A stretch of 64,000 nt of DNA from Rhodospirillales bacterium (GTDB taxonomy: Bacteria; Pseudomonadota; Alphaproteobacteria; Micavibrionales; Micavibrionaceae). Location: the NCBI GenBank assembly GCA_020638335.1, contig JACKIT010000002.1:62001-126000 (forward strand). The letters are read 5' to 3'. Of the stretch, positions 54,680-63,496 are shown piece after piece. The notes below the pieces were generated by a model. The model did no database searches, was not told the DNA's origin, and saw only the letters and a list, made by a program, of their open reading frames with translations. Numbering within the stretch: the first letter of the stretch is position 1; the number at the start of each line of letters is the position of its first letter. The position numbers and the translations under genes are program-made.

Positions 54680-54938
54680 GATGTTTTCTCCTTTAGCAAA
54701 TCGGGTTGAAGCCCTCGGCCACCTTGGCCCTGGGCCTAAGTTTGATCAGGCGGATAGGCGCAAAAATGCCTGTGGCCCGAAACGTCAATCAAACAGATTT
54801 TCTAAAAGGGGAGGTTTTAACCGGTGCCGCTGTTGGAAGGCGGCGTCTCTTAAAATGTCGTGTATCAAGTCGTCGTATAGTCAAACGTGGGGGCATTAAG
54901 CGCAGGTCTTGGCGCCTATGTCAAACTTTTTCGAAGAC

Positions 54939-54967
54939 TTGACAATTTATGAATAAATTCCTATAAT
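54939..54967 (+). promoter_or_regulatory. Consensus sigma-70 promoter
   Basis: TTGACA, a 17-nt spacer, then TATAAT, about 60 bp upstream of the Phd-like gene. Most of it (gacttgacaatttatgaata and the following aattcc) recurs with two changes at 53389-53414. Nothing else is clear in the rest of the spacer 54680-55025. Confidence 0.75.
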
Positions 54968-55025
54968 GTGGTTTTCTGCGTATGGGCGGGCGGGCTTGTG
55001 CGCGCAATAACAAAAGGACAAGCGC

Positions 55026-55256
55026 ATGGAACGAAAAGACGGGCCGTATCTGAATGTCACCATTCATCAGCTTAAGAGCAATATTGCGCGCTATATTCGC
55101 GCGCTGGAGCGCGGGGAGCATAAGGCGATCCTGATCCATCGTTATGACCGCAAGGTGGCGGTGCTGTGGGGGTATGAGCGGCTCACAAGCAGGGACGGGG
55201 CTGAGAATACCGGGTCCAGTGGGTCCGCTCAGGCGCAACATACTGAATTTGAATGA
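55026..55256 (+). CDS. Phd/YefM-like antitoxin-type protein
   Basis: 76 residues. LNVTIHQLKSNIARYIRALE then RGEHKAILIHRYDRKVAVLW resembles the Phd/YefM fold (short strand, helix pair, xVAVLW). A Gly/Ser tail follows. No toxin gene is adjacent, so an orphan antitoxin or a regulator is possible. aaaggac precedes the ATG. Confidence 0.6.
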   Translation: MERKDGPYLNVTIHQLKSNIARYIRALERGEHKAILIHRYDRKVAVLWGYERLTSRDGAENTGSSGSAQAQHTEFE

Positions 55257-55350
55257 AAACTATCGGGCCCGCATATAAAATGTCAGGTGGGCCCATACGG
55301 GTCCGATCGGGCCTGCTTTTCTAATTTCGGGAATCGATTATACTGGGCGC

Positions 55351-55932
55351 ATGCGATATTTGATTTTGGCAGTTTTGGCGGTGTTTTCTTTTCCTGCATT
55401 GGCGCAGGATGAAGGCCATACGATCCGGATTATTCAGGAAGACGGCAGTGTGGATGTAATTGATTTGCGGCAATCTGCGCCCGCGCCGGAACCTGTGGTG
55501 GACGCGCCTGTTGAAACGCCGAAGGTTGAAAAGGGCACTGTGCCTGTGAAAAAAGCTAAGAAAGCGTCTTCTAAAAAATCTGCACCGGAAAAAGTCGCGG
55601 CAGTGCCTCTTCCGCCGCCGCTGCCTGTGCAGCGGAAGGTCGCGCCTTTAGCGACGGAAGAGGGGGCAGAGAATGCTCCGGCGCAAAGGCCGGAAATTCG
55701 CCGGGCGCAGGCGATTTCTGTGGCGCTGGATTATGCGCCGCCATCCAGCGATGTGGAGGTTTATCGCTCTGAATATAAGGGCCAGAGCGTTTTTGTGGTG
55801 ATGTTTAAGGTTGAGGATGGCTATCATGAGGTGCTCGTCGATGCGTATAACGGTAAGGTTTTGGATAGCCGTAAGAGTGATATTATGCGCGCACAGCCAA
55901 AGCCGGGGCATCTGCCCGGCTCTTTGCAATAA
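55351..55932 (+). CDS. Exported protein with C-terminal PepSY-like domain
   Basis: 193 residues. Signal MRYLILAVLAVFSFPALAQ, then a Pro/Lys/Ala-rich linker (VPVKKAKKASSKKSAPEKVA) and a PepSY-like end: QAISVALDYAPPSSDVEVYR then GYHEVLVDAYNGKVLDSRKS. PepSY domains are often peptidase-inhibitor modules in the periplasm. Confidence 0.68.
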   Translation: MRYLILAVLAVFSFPALAQDEGHTIRIIQEDGSVDVIDLRQSAPAPEPVVDAPVETPKVEKGTVPVKKAKKASSKKSAPEKVAAVPLPPPLPVQRKVAPLATEEGAENAPAQRPEIRRAQAISVALDYAPPSSDVEVYRSEYKGQSVFVVMFKVEDGYHEVLVDAYNGKVLDSRKSDIMRAQPKPGHLPGSLQ

Positions 55933-55952
55933 TCTAAATATTAATGGTCTGA

Positions 55953-56309
55953 TTAGCGCCCGTTTGTGTTTGTGTGGCGCGCTTTAATTTTTTCGGCTTC
56001 GCGCAGAACGCGTTCTTCTTCGATTTTCCTGGCTTGATCGAGAATGCGTTGCTCTTCAGCGGTGGTGTTGCTATTTGTGTTTGCGCTTGGTTGTTCCTGA
56101 GCAGGCGTTTCTGCGCCGGCTTCGGGGATTTTGTCATTGAGGCGTTCGGCAGTGTTTTCGGTGCGTGTAATTGTCCGTTCGGTGCGTGCGATTGTGTTTT
56201 CTACTTTTGAAACGGCGTTGTCTATCCGGTCGAGAAAACCGTCGGCGGTGGCGGCTGTTGGCGCTGTGAACGCGATTATGGATGCAAAGGCAAGAACAGA
56301 ATGTTTCAT
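55953..56309 (-). CDS. Exported coiled-coil protein
   Basis: 118 residues. Signal MKHSVLAFASIIAFTAPTAA, then RIDNAVSKVENTIARTERTI with heptad-like repeats (TRTENTAERLNDK), a Gln/Ala/Thr linker and a charged helix. gcaggagccgcc precedes the ATG. Start at 56309; longer frames lack a signal. No known family. Confidence 0.62.
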   Translation of the reverse strand: MKHSVLAFASIIAFTAPTAATADGFLDRIDNAVSKVENTIARTERTITRTENTAERLNDKIPEAGAETPAQEQPSANTNSNTTAEEQRILDQARKIEEERVLREAEKIKARHTNTNGR

Positions 56310-56379
56310 GGCGGCTCCTGAAAATTTGTGAGGTATTTGTATAACGAAAGATTGAACGGATTTCAATCTTTGGACGGAT

Positions 56380-57087
56380 TTAATCGTTGAAGTCGTAGCC
56401 ATCGCTATCACCGGCGGCGGATTCTATTGATGCGATACGTGCGAGCGGATCAAAAATTTCCGGGTTTTGCATGGCATGGTCCAGCGGGCCTTCGCAGCCT
56501 TTGGCGTTGTATATTCCCATCATCAGGGTGCGGCGCTGCTCTGCGATGTCCTGAACGCTATCGGCTTCGTCGGCGTTATGCCCAACGTTATGGTCTAATA
56601 AAAAGCCGCCGACAGCCAGCCCGACACCGCCGGTGACTGAGCCGATCAGAAACGAGCCGATTGCACCGGCGGCGGCGATGCCGTGACTTTGCATTTTGGC
56701 GCGGTCCTTGAGGTCTTGCGTGGTGTAAATGATGTCGCGCATACGCATGGCTTCTTGTGAAAGAGCGCCACAGCCTAGTTTAGTGTCGCCTATCCGACTG
56801 ATTTGCAGGTCTTCGACGGTTTGTGTAGAGTCTTGTTCCGGCGCGGGTGTTTGTAAGGTGGTGGGAGCGGAGGTTACGGGCGGTGTGTTGGGCACTTGTC
56901 GTTCAACCGGGTTTTTGAGTTCAAGGCTGATTTGTTCGAGTAGAAATTTTGCTTCACTTAAGGTTTTATGGTCGGCGTTAACGTTGGTATATGCCGGTTC
57001 GCGGGGCATCGGTATATCGCCGGCGAAGCCGTGTGTGGCTGTTAATGAAAGCGTGGCTGCGCATGAGAGCGCTAAAAGAAATTTCAT
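56380..57087 (-). CDS. Exported protein with glycine-zipper segment
   Basis: 235 residues. Signal MKFLLALSCAATLSLTATHG, Pro/Thr linker, then IAAAGAIGSFLIGSVTGGVG, a glycine-zipper-like hydrophobic hairpin that may insert in membranes, and an acidic tail. ggagg lies before the ATG. Function unknown. Confidence 0.62.
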   Translation of the reverse strand: MKFLLALSCAATLSLTATHGFAGDIPMPREPAYTNVNADHKTLSEAKFLLEQISLELKNPVERQVPNTPPVTSAPTTLQTPAPEQDSTQTVEDLQISRIGDTKLGCGALSQEAMRMRDIIYTTQDLKDRAKMQSHGIAAAGAIGSFLIGSVTGGVGLAVGGFLLDHNVGHNADEADSVQDIAEQRRTLMMGIYNAKGCEGPLDHAMQNPEIFDPLARIASIESAAGDSDGYDFND

Positions 57088-57243
57088 TGTATCCTCCCTG
57101 CGCTACTCTGGCATTTTTGCAGGTTCGTGGCAATGTTTTGCAAGTGCATTTCCACAGATCATATATCCCGTATGAGGATTTTATGAGTGGATGATAAGAA
57201 ATTCGGTCTTGTTTGCCGGGAAGTATAAGGATAGTTTTGCGGC

Positions 57244-57795
57244 ATGAATATTTATATTGAAACAGATCGTTTGCTGTTACGTGACTGGAAAGATGAAGAT
57301 CGGGCGCCGTTTGCGCGGATGAACGCCGATCCGTTGGTGATGGAATATATGCCGCGGCCGCTGGATGAGAAGGCCAGTAATAAGCTGGTCGGTCATTTTA
57401 AGGATCATCTGGCGCAAAAAGGATATGGATTATTTGCTGTTGAGGTGAAGGAAAGCGGGCAGTTCGCCGGGTTTATCGGGCTTGATACCGTGCGCTTTAC
57501 GGCGCATTTTACATCGCCGAAGAAGCCTGCGACGGAAATTGCCTGGCGTCTGGATTATGAGTTTTGGGGAAAAGGTTATGGCAGTGAGGCGGCACAAGCC
57601 GTTTTGGATTACGGGCTTAATGATTTGAAGCTTAAAGAGATTGTCGGGTTTACGGTGTATGACAATACACGCTCGATTCAGTTGATGGAGAAGATCGGCA
57701 TGGTGCGCGATGAGGATGGGGATTTCGATTATCCGACTTTGCGCAAAGGGCATCCGATGGGGCATCTGGTGCTTTATCGTGCCAAGCGCCTCTGA
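57244..57795 (+). CDS. GNAT acetyltransferase (RimJ/RimL type)
   Basis: 183 residues. IETDRLLLRDWKDEDRAPFA and MNADPLVMEYMPRPLDEKAS open the domain; GKGYGSEAAQAVLDYG is the acetyl-CoA pyrophosphate loop, followed by VGFTVYDNTRSIQLMEKIGM. A protein-N-terminal or small-molecule acetyltransferase. Its stop codon forms part of a palindrome arm. Confidence 0.88.
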   Translation: MNIYIETDRLLLRDWKDEDRAPFARMNADPLVMEYMPRPLDEKASNKLVGHFKDHLAQKGYGLFAVEVKESGQFAGFIGLDTVRFTAHFTSPKKPATEIAWRLDYEFWGKGYGSEAAQAVLDYGLNDLKLKEIVGFTVYDNTRSIQLMEKIGMVRDEDGDFDYPTLRKGHPMGHLVLYRAKRL

Positions 57796-57926
57796 TATTC
57801 TTTGCCTTTTGGTCTGCAAAGGCCGGTTTTCTGAGCTTCCGGTGCTCAAATACTTGGATGTATGTTCCGTTTCCGGTTCTCGAAAACTGGCCTTTTCGCC
57901 ACAAAATGCTTTGAATATCAGAGGCG
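57787..57926. repeat. Family-G palindrome overlapping the GNAT stop codon
   Basis: Outer arms cgcctctgatattc and gaatatcagaggcg are perfect over 14 bp; the left one includes the GNAT TGA. Inner part ttccggtgctcaaatac/gtatgttccgtttccgg with aaaatgcttt resembles 32186-32275. A long hairpin at the 3' end of the gene. Confidence 0.75.
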
Positions 57927-57976
57927 TTTTTGTGTGTGGGGCCTGTGTCTTTAATTTTGCTTTATGTTCTTTGTGT

Positions 57977-58161
57977 ATATACCCAATTCTCAACTTTCTT
58001 CTTTTCAGCGAAATACAAACTCCCGCGAAACCCCGCATTTGATGCAGGGTCCATACGATACATCGTCAAATCCCATGGGCCCCGGCTTAAAGCCGGGGTT
58101 TCGGTTTTTTTTGTTTGTTTGTTTCAATCCTTTAAAAGAAGTTGAGAATTGGGTGTATATA
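57977..58161. repeat. Inverted-repeat frame around a family-E element
   Basis: tatacccaattctcaacttt at the left and aagttgagaattgggtgtat at the right give a long imperfect arm, and the loop (58026-58103) holds a family-E copy with gaaaccccgc/gccggggtttc. The spacer 57796-58313 contains only this, the family-G palindrome and AT-rich DNA. Confidence 0.65.
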
Positions 58162-58313
58162 TTTGTGCACATATTTGTGGATATTTGTGAAAAACTTATA
58201 TTTTATAAGCCATTGTGATTTTATCCTGATCGCGCTATAGTGAGGGCTGGATGGCGTTCATGCCTCCTCACTGCTTTCCTTGTTTTAACGTTGATATTTC
58301 AGGATTTTTTGCG

Positions 58314-58619
58314 ATGAAAACGGCTCGTGCACTTCTTTTGGCTTCTCCATTTTTGCTTGCTGCTTGTGGGGAGGGATTTGAACTGGTTCAAACTGATACT
58401 ATGTTTCCGTATGGCAATCAGCGCACAGCCGGGAGCGGGTATGCTTATGTGCTGGCTAAAATGTTGCCGGAAAAAGAGATGAAGTTGCAGCCTGTTGCGC
58501 CGCGCAAGGCGCCGGAGCCATTGCAGGAAACCAGAGATATTATTGAAGATATTCCTGCACCTGCAGAGCCGGAGCCGCAAAAAGCCGAAGAGATCTTTCG
58601 CGAACAGCAGGAAAAATAA
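58314..58619 (+). CDS. Small lipoprotein
   Basis: 101 residues. MKTARALLLASPFLLAACGE has an LAAC lipobox. Then a variable region and an acidic Pro/Glu tail (DIPAPAEPEPQKAEEIFREQ). aggatttttt precedes the ATG at 58314. No family recognised. Confidence 0.6.
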   Translation: MKTARALLLASPFLLAACGEGFELVQTDTMFPYGNQRTAGSGYAYVLAKMLPEKEMKLQPVAPRKAPEPLQETRDIIEDIPAPAEPEPQKAEEIFREQQEK

Positions 58620-58905
58620 AGCTTTCAGATATATGGCAATAAATTGGCTGTGTTCATTTTGCGCAGTGGATGTAGGTGCGTGTCCATGAGATTTGTTCAA
58701 ATTTGAAATAGTTTTGATGTTTATTGGATTGAAAACTCACCAAAAATTAAACGATTTTAATTAACATAATAATTATGGGTGCGTTCACGGCATCTTAAAT
58801 TTTTGTGATCAGCGTATCACCGTGGATAGCTAAGTGGTCTTCGTAAAGCGTAAAAGAAAGTCCCTTGGTTATCATGTTTTGTAACATAAGAGAAAGGGTG
58901 TACTT

Positions 58906-59556
58906 ATGACAATGGATGTCGAAACTATAGTGGCTGTCTCGCTAATGATGGCTGTGTTCTCTGCGGTTGCCGCCGTTGGAACATCTCTGGTCCTTGGGGC
59001 CGGGTTTGAAAGGCTTCGGAACGGGTTCGAAGTTATCAGCAAACAGACTGGTTTTTTCAGCGATGCTATTCACAAGCTGGAGCAAAAAGTTGATGTTGTT
59101 GATGGCCAGGCCAGTAAATTCAGCGAGTCGATTACGGCGTTGGATGCCAAGGTTAACAATGTTGGTGAACAGGCTAATGTGTTTAGCGATACGGTGGCCA
59201 AGCTTGATAAAAAGGTCAGCGTTGTTGATCAGCAGACCGGTTTCTTTAGTGATGCTATTCACAAATTGGAGAAAAAGGTTGATCTGGTCAGCGGGCATGA
59301 AGAGATTGTGGCTGAGAAAATGGAGAAATCGGCTGCGCATGATCTGATCAGTACCGGTAAGGCTGAAGCTCTGGTTGCTCATGCTGAAAATCTTTTGTCT
59401 CAGGTTGGTGATTTGGCGTCAAAGATCCAGATACAGCAGGAGATTCAAAACATACCGGTATCCGGGCAGGCGTTACATCTTAATATGCCACGAAATTTAC
59501 AACAATTTTCATTGCAAAGTGGATTTGCAGATCAAGAAGAGGTCCACTATCATTAA
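58906..59556 (+). CDS. Membrane-anchored coiled-coil protein with 21-residue repeats
   Basis: 216 residues. One N-terminal membrane segment (VAVSLMMAVFSAVAAVGTSL), then about four 21-residue repeats: QTGFFSDAIHKLEQKVDVV, QASKFSESITALDAKVNNV, QANVFSDTVAKLDKKVSVV, QTGFFSDAIHKLEKKVDLV. Repeats 1 and 4 are nearly identical. It probably forms a helical rod, either periplasmic or cytoplasmic; orientation is not decided. No known family. Confidence 0.65.
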   Translation: MTMDVETIVAVSLMMAVFSAVAAVGTSLVLGAGFERLRNGFEVISKQTGFFSDAIHKLEQKVDVVDGQASKFSESITALDAKVNNVGEQANVFSDTVAKLDKKVSVVDQQTGFFSDAIHKLEKKVDLVSGHEEIVAEKMEKSAAHDLISTGKAEALVAHAENLLSQVGDLASKIQIQQEIQNIPVSGQALHLNMPRNLQQFSLQSGFADQEEVHYH

Positions 59557-59600
59557 GTCGTAAAATTTGCGTGTCAATTTATTGATATTGCGTGAGAAAT

Positions 59601-59636
59601 AAAATACGGGCTCTGCTTAGGTAGGACCCGTATTTT
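59601..59636 (+). terminator. Bidirectional terminator between the coiled-coil and XRE genes
   Basis: aaaatacggg pairs perfectly with cccgtatttt around a 16-nt loop; T-runs on both sides. It lies between convergent genes. Confidence 0.85.
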
Positions 59637-60302
59637 TTATGTTTGTACTTGTTTTGAAGTGTTGCTTTTTTGCTCTGTGGGGAGCATGGCGTTTGCCCAG
59701 ATATGTTCGAAGCGTTTTTTCTCGGATTCGTAAGCGATGTTGCTGTCGATGATGATGATGATAGATTGGTCCCAAAGCTGGAAGGCTACTTTGCCAGTGT
59801 AGATGAATGTGAGTATGCAGCGCTGGCTTATGTCTGCAGGAATCCAGCGACATTCATCATTCGGGCTGAGTATGTTTTTGGTGCCTTCAGGGCATAAAAT
59901 GCGTTGGCGGATATTGTTAGTTTTGATCAGATCAATGTGATCAAAGAGCTTTTGCGTTGGAACCTGGCTGGACAGGTTGTTGTTAGCGTTCATGATCAGG
60001 ATTTCTCCGTTTCGCGCAGCCATGGTGCTTTGGATGTCTTCGAGGAGGATGCTCATGGATTCCGGTCCATGGAGGATGCGAACATCTTCGGTTTTCTTGC
60101 GGATGCCGTTTTGTCCCAGGAATTCCATTTCGGCGCTTTCGAAGGCCATGCGGATCGCGCGCAGGGATTCTGCCTTGATGTCGGAATGACCTTTTTCAAA
60201 ATTATTGATAGCCGTTTTGGAAAGTCCAGAGGCATCAGCGAGGTTTTGCTGAGTCCATCCCAGGATTCCGCGTGCGCCTCTGCATTGTTCGATTGAGATC
60301 AT
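59637..60302 (-). CDS. XRE-type helix-turn-helix regulator
   Basis: 221 residues. ARGILGWTQQNLADASGLSK then TAINNFEKGHSDIKAESLRA is a Cro/CI-type HTH (about 9-63). After a linker, a domain of about 130 residues (GEILIMNANNNL, QRILCPEGTKNIL, ILTFIYTGKVAFQLWDQSII) is not recognised and may sense a ligand. The target genes are unknown. Confidence 0.85.
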   Translation of the reverse strand: MISIEQCRGARGILGWTQQNLADASGLSKTAINNFEKGHSDIKAESLRAIRMAFESAEMEFLGQNGIRKKTEDVRILHGPESMSILLEDIQSTMAARNGEILIMNANNNLSSQVPTQKLFDHIDLIKTNNIRQRILCPEGTKNILSPNDECRWIPADISQRCILTFIYTGKVAFQLWDQSIIIIIDSNIAYESEKKRFEHIWANAMLPTEQKSNTSKQVQT

Positions 60303-60443
60303 GTGTGCTTACATCCTTTTTATATTAGTAATCTATTTATATGAGCGAAAAAGTCAAAGAGGGATTGAAAGAAAACTTGCATTATTTTTTAAAATGAAAT
60401 ATTAGAATGCTCTAGTTGAATTTTTTGTGTGTGGAGAGTTATT

Positions 60444-60641
60444 ATGGAATACCCTCGATTCTGTCAAGAATTGGCGCTGGAACGGTGCCGTCTTTGTGTA
60501 GCACAGCTTTGTGCGATTCATTATTTTGTTGATTGCGGTTCTGAGATAGATCCGGCGCATTGCGAAATGATGGAAGATTTGCTGAAAGCATTGTCACGGG
60601 ATTTGGATGCGTTAGAACATTCCTTGTTTTCGTCATTATGA
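60444..60641 (+). CDS. Unknown 65-aa Cys-rich protein
   Basis: MEYPRFCQELALERCRLCVA with five cysteines in the first half, helical second half (MMEDLLKALSRDLDALEHS). ggagag precedes the ATG at 60444. No family recognised. Confidence 0.45.
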   Translation: MEYPRFCQELALERCRLCVAQLCAIHYFVDCGSEIDPAHCEMMEDLLKALSRDLDALEHSLFSSL

Positions 60642-60777
60642 TGCGGGTGATCTTTCGTAGAGTTTTTTCCGTTTATATCTTTTTACCGCGCTGGCCAAGG
60701 GCGCGATGATTGATTAAACTTTCTGTAGAAAGAGATGTGCGTGGCATTTTTGCGGATATGTTCAAGGAGTTTTCGTC

Positions 60778-61629
60778 TTGTCGATCTGGTTTGTACTTTG
60801 GTTTTTTATCTCTGCGGCTTTGCTTGGTTTTTTAGGGTGGTCTTTGTTGATTTTGTATCAGCAGAAGAAGACGTGGAAAGCCTTTGCTGCCAAGCATAAG
60901 TTGCGCTTTAAGCCTAACTCCATGATGGAGGGGGCGGAGATGGAAGGGAACATTGATTCCTATAAAGTCAGTTTTTTTACCAGTGAGCATTTGAATCCCG
61001 ATATGCGTTCAAGCCGTAAATTGACGGCTGTTGAAGTTGGGCTTCATAGCACTATGCCGATAGATGGCGCTATTGCGAGTGGCCAGATGATTTCTTTTGT
61101 TAGAACATTGAATTTTAAGACGGAAATTCGGCCAGAGCATAAAAGCTGGGATAAGGAGTATTTGGCTGTGGGGGATAACCGGTTTATTTTGGATGCGTAT
61201 CTTACAGATGAGCGGATTGAATTACTTGTTAAACTTATGAAGATTAAAAACTCTTGTATGGTTTTAATCTTCAAGGGGGACCGGATGTTGCTGCGCGTTG
61301 ATATGGCCGATCCTATGATTTCTGCAGAGTATTTGGACAAGTTTGTGAAGTTATTATTGAAGGCGGCGAAAACTCTGGAAGTATCTCCCGATGAAGCCAA
61401 AAAGCTTAAAGCGGAAGAGGTGCGCGGAGTGGGAAAAGATTCTTCTTTGGTGCTTGATGATACGGTGGAGGCGGGCGCAAGTGGTTTGCAGCTTGAGGAT
61501 GATGATCACGATCATGATGAGGGGGAGGATGAGGAGTCAGAGCCGCAGTCGCAAAAAAAAGGGGCTGAGCCTGCTGAAAAGACTCCGAAAAAGTCACAAA
61601 ATAAGCCTAAGTCTAAGCCTAAAGATTAA
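60778..61629 (+). CDS. Membrane-anchored protein of unknown function
   Basis: 283 residues. N-terminal membrane segment FVLWFFISAALLGFLGWSLL, then a domain with MEGNIDSYKVSFFTSEHLNP and a charged low-complexity tail (DDDHDHDEGEDEES then KPKSKPKD). TTG start with aaggag upstream. Its stop overlaps the glucosidase gene stop by 4 bp. No family recognised. Confidence 0.6.
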   Translation: MSIWFVLWFFISAALLGFLGWSLLILYQQKKTWKAFAAKHKLRFKPNSMMEGAEMEGNIDSYKVSFFTSEHLNPDMRSSRKLTAVEVGLHSTMPIDGAIASGQMISFVRTLNFKTEIRPEHKSWDKEYLAVGDNRFILDAYLTDERIELLVKLMKIKNSCMVLIFKGDRMLLRVDMADPMISAEYLDKFVKLLLKAAKTLEVSPDEAKKLKAEEVRGVGKDSSLVLDDTVEAGASGLQLEDDDHDHDEGEDEESEPQSQKKGAEPAEKTPKKSQNKPKSKPKD

Positions 61630-63290
61630 ACGTATTTCCAGATTTGGAAGCTGTATGGGGGCAGGGAACCGGTGGATTGGTTTTCGGCTGGGAATACGGT
61701 TTTGATATTTTCTGGTAAGAGAAGGGGCGGTAGTGTCTGGCTGGTATCTTTCAGATTAAAGATGCAGAGCAGGGTTTGTTCGTTGCTTTTACGTTCAAAG
61801 GCCAGCAGGGTATCTGAGCCTGTTTCGATAAAGGTGATGGCGCCGAAGATGAGGGCTGATTGGTGTTTGCGCCAACCCAGAAATGCGCGAGTGAAATTGA
61901 GCGTGGAGGCCGGATCGCTGTCTTGTTTTTCGGCGTTAAGCGGCGGATGAGTTTTGGCTATTGGCAGCCATGGTTCGGCGGTTGTAAAGCCTGCATTTGT
62001 TTCATTATTCCAAGGCAGTGGTGTTCTGCAGCCATCGCGCCCCTGCCAGTCGGGCCAGAGATGTTTGCCCCAGGGGTCTTGTAAATCTTCGAATTCGAGC
62101 TTGGCTTCGGGGAGGCCGAGTTCTTCGCCTTGATAGAGGAAGAAGGAGCCTTGCAGGCATCCTAACAGCGCGATGAGGGTTTTGGATAGGGCCGGGTTGT
62201 GGCCGAAGCCGTCACTATCGGGGCACCAGCGCGAGGCGGCGCGCACGACGTCGTGATTGGAAAAGGCCCACATTGGAAAAGCGTTAGGGGCTTGTTCAAG
62301 GAAATCTATGACGGGGTGGCTGATTAGGTCTGCGGTGAGGCGTTTTTGTTTACCGGCGCAGAGTTGCGGGGTGTACATAGTGTGCAGGCGGTTGTTCGTG
62401 CAGTAGGTGTCGGCGAGTTGGAAGAAGTGGTCGTCGCCGCCTTCGCCAATTAGAGCGCGGTTATCGTAGTTGTTGGTCAGGGTGCGCAGGCGTTCCAGAA
62501 AGACGAGGTTTTCCGGGCGGGTTTTATCGTAGATATGGTTTTGGGCGGAGTAGGGATCGTCGCCTTCAAATTGGGTGGCCGGGCCGAGTTCGGCGCTGCG
62601 CGGCGGGTTGTCGCGCAGTTCTTGATCGTGGAAGTAGAAATTGACGACATCGAGGCGGAAGCCGTCGACGCCGAGATCGAGCCAGAATTTGCAGATATCG
62701 AGCATGGCATTCTGCACATCGGGATTGTGGAAGTTGAGGTCGGGTTGTTCTTTCAGGAAGTTATGTAGGTAGTATTGGCCGCGGGTTTCATCGAAGGTCC
62801 ATGCGGGGCCGCCGAAGACGGAGACCCAGTTATTGGGCGGAACTCTTTCGCCGAACATATCGGGCCGCGGGTCGGCCCAGACATACCAGTCTGCCTTTGG
62901 GTTATCGTGTGAAGTTCGGCTTTCTGTGAACCATGGATGTTGGTCGGAGGTGTGGGACAGGACGAGGTCGATGATGATTTTGAGGTTAAGCCTGTGGGCT
63001 TTGGCGAGTAAGATTTTGAAATCGTCTAGGGTACCGAATATTGGATCGACGTCGCGATAATTGGCCACGTCATAGCCGAAATCTTTCATCGGTGAGGTGA
63101 AAAAGGGTGAAATCCAGATTCCGTCAATGCCAAGGGATGCGATATAGTCCAGTTTTTGCGTGATGCCAGGGAGATCGCCAATGCCGTCGCCGCCCGTGTC
63201 GAGGAAAGAGCGGGGGTAGATTTGGTAGATGCAGGCACCGCGATGCCACTCATTCTCCTGCTGTTCTTTTTCACTGCGTTGCTGCGTCAC
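61626..63290 (-). CDS. GH13 alpha-glucosidase
   Basis: 554 residues, TIM-barrel GH13. GACIYQIYPRSFLDTGGDG, IDLVLSHTSDQHPWF, the nucleophile D214 in DGFRLDVVNFYF, acid/base E283 in ALIGEGGDD and D347 in FSNHDVVR are in place. Closest to oligo-1,6-/alpha-1,4-glucosidases that cleave maltose-type sugars. No signal peptide, so cytoplasmic. Confidence 0.93.
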   Translation of the reverse strand: MTQQRSEKEQQENEWHRGACIYQIYPRSFLDTGGDGIGDLPGITQKLDYIASLGIDGIWISPFFTSPMKDFGYDVANYRDVDPIFGTLDDFKILLAKAHRLNLKIIIDLVLSHTSDQHPWFTESRTSHDNPKADWYVWADPRPDMFGERVPPNNWVSVFGGPAWTFDETRGQYYLHNFLKEQPDLNFHNPDVQNAMLDICKFWLDLGVDGFRLDVVNFYFHDQELRDNPPRSAELGPATQFEGDDPYSAQNHIYDKTRPENLVFLERLRTLTNNYDNRALIGEGGDDHFFQLADTYCTNNRLHTMYTPQLCAGKQKRLTADLISHPVIDFLEQAPNAFPMWAFSNHDVVRAASRWCPDSDGFGHNPALSKTLIALLGCLQGSFFLYQGEELGLPEAKLEFEDLQDPWGKHLWPDWQGRDGCRTPLPWNNETNAGFTTAEPWLPIAKTHPPLNAEKQDSDPASTLNFTRAFLGWRKHQSALIFGAITFIETGSDTLLAFERKSNEQTLLCIFNLKDTSQTLPPLLLPENIKTVFPAENQSTGSLPPYSFQIWKYV

Positions 63291-63391
63291 TCAGGTACCC
63301 TTTTGTACATTTCGTTTCTTGCGCCTAGTGAAAAAGAAAATCAGAAGAATGACAAGTGCTTAATTATTAGACCATTTCAAGTTCAAGAAAT

Positions 63392-63485
63392 TATACACCC
63401 CCACCCAAACTCTCCCCCTCAAGGGGGAGGGATGTGAAGGTTTGGTGAACGCGTGTGAGCTTAGCCGTAGCTTGTGGGGGGAAAG
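63392..63485. repeat. Family-B element between the glucosidase and racemase genes
   Basis: ccaaactctccccctcaagg with ggggagggatgtg, then gagcttagccgtagcttgtg and a terminal gggggg. The same inner scaffold as in thiE. Confidence 0.75.
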
Positions 63486-63496
63486 GGTAGTCTATT

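Noticed and set aside
58634..58690. 18-codon frame after the small lipoprotein gene
   Set aside because: No ribosome site or terminator linked to it; probably chance.
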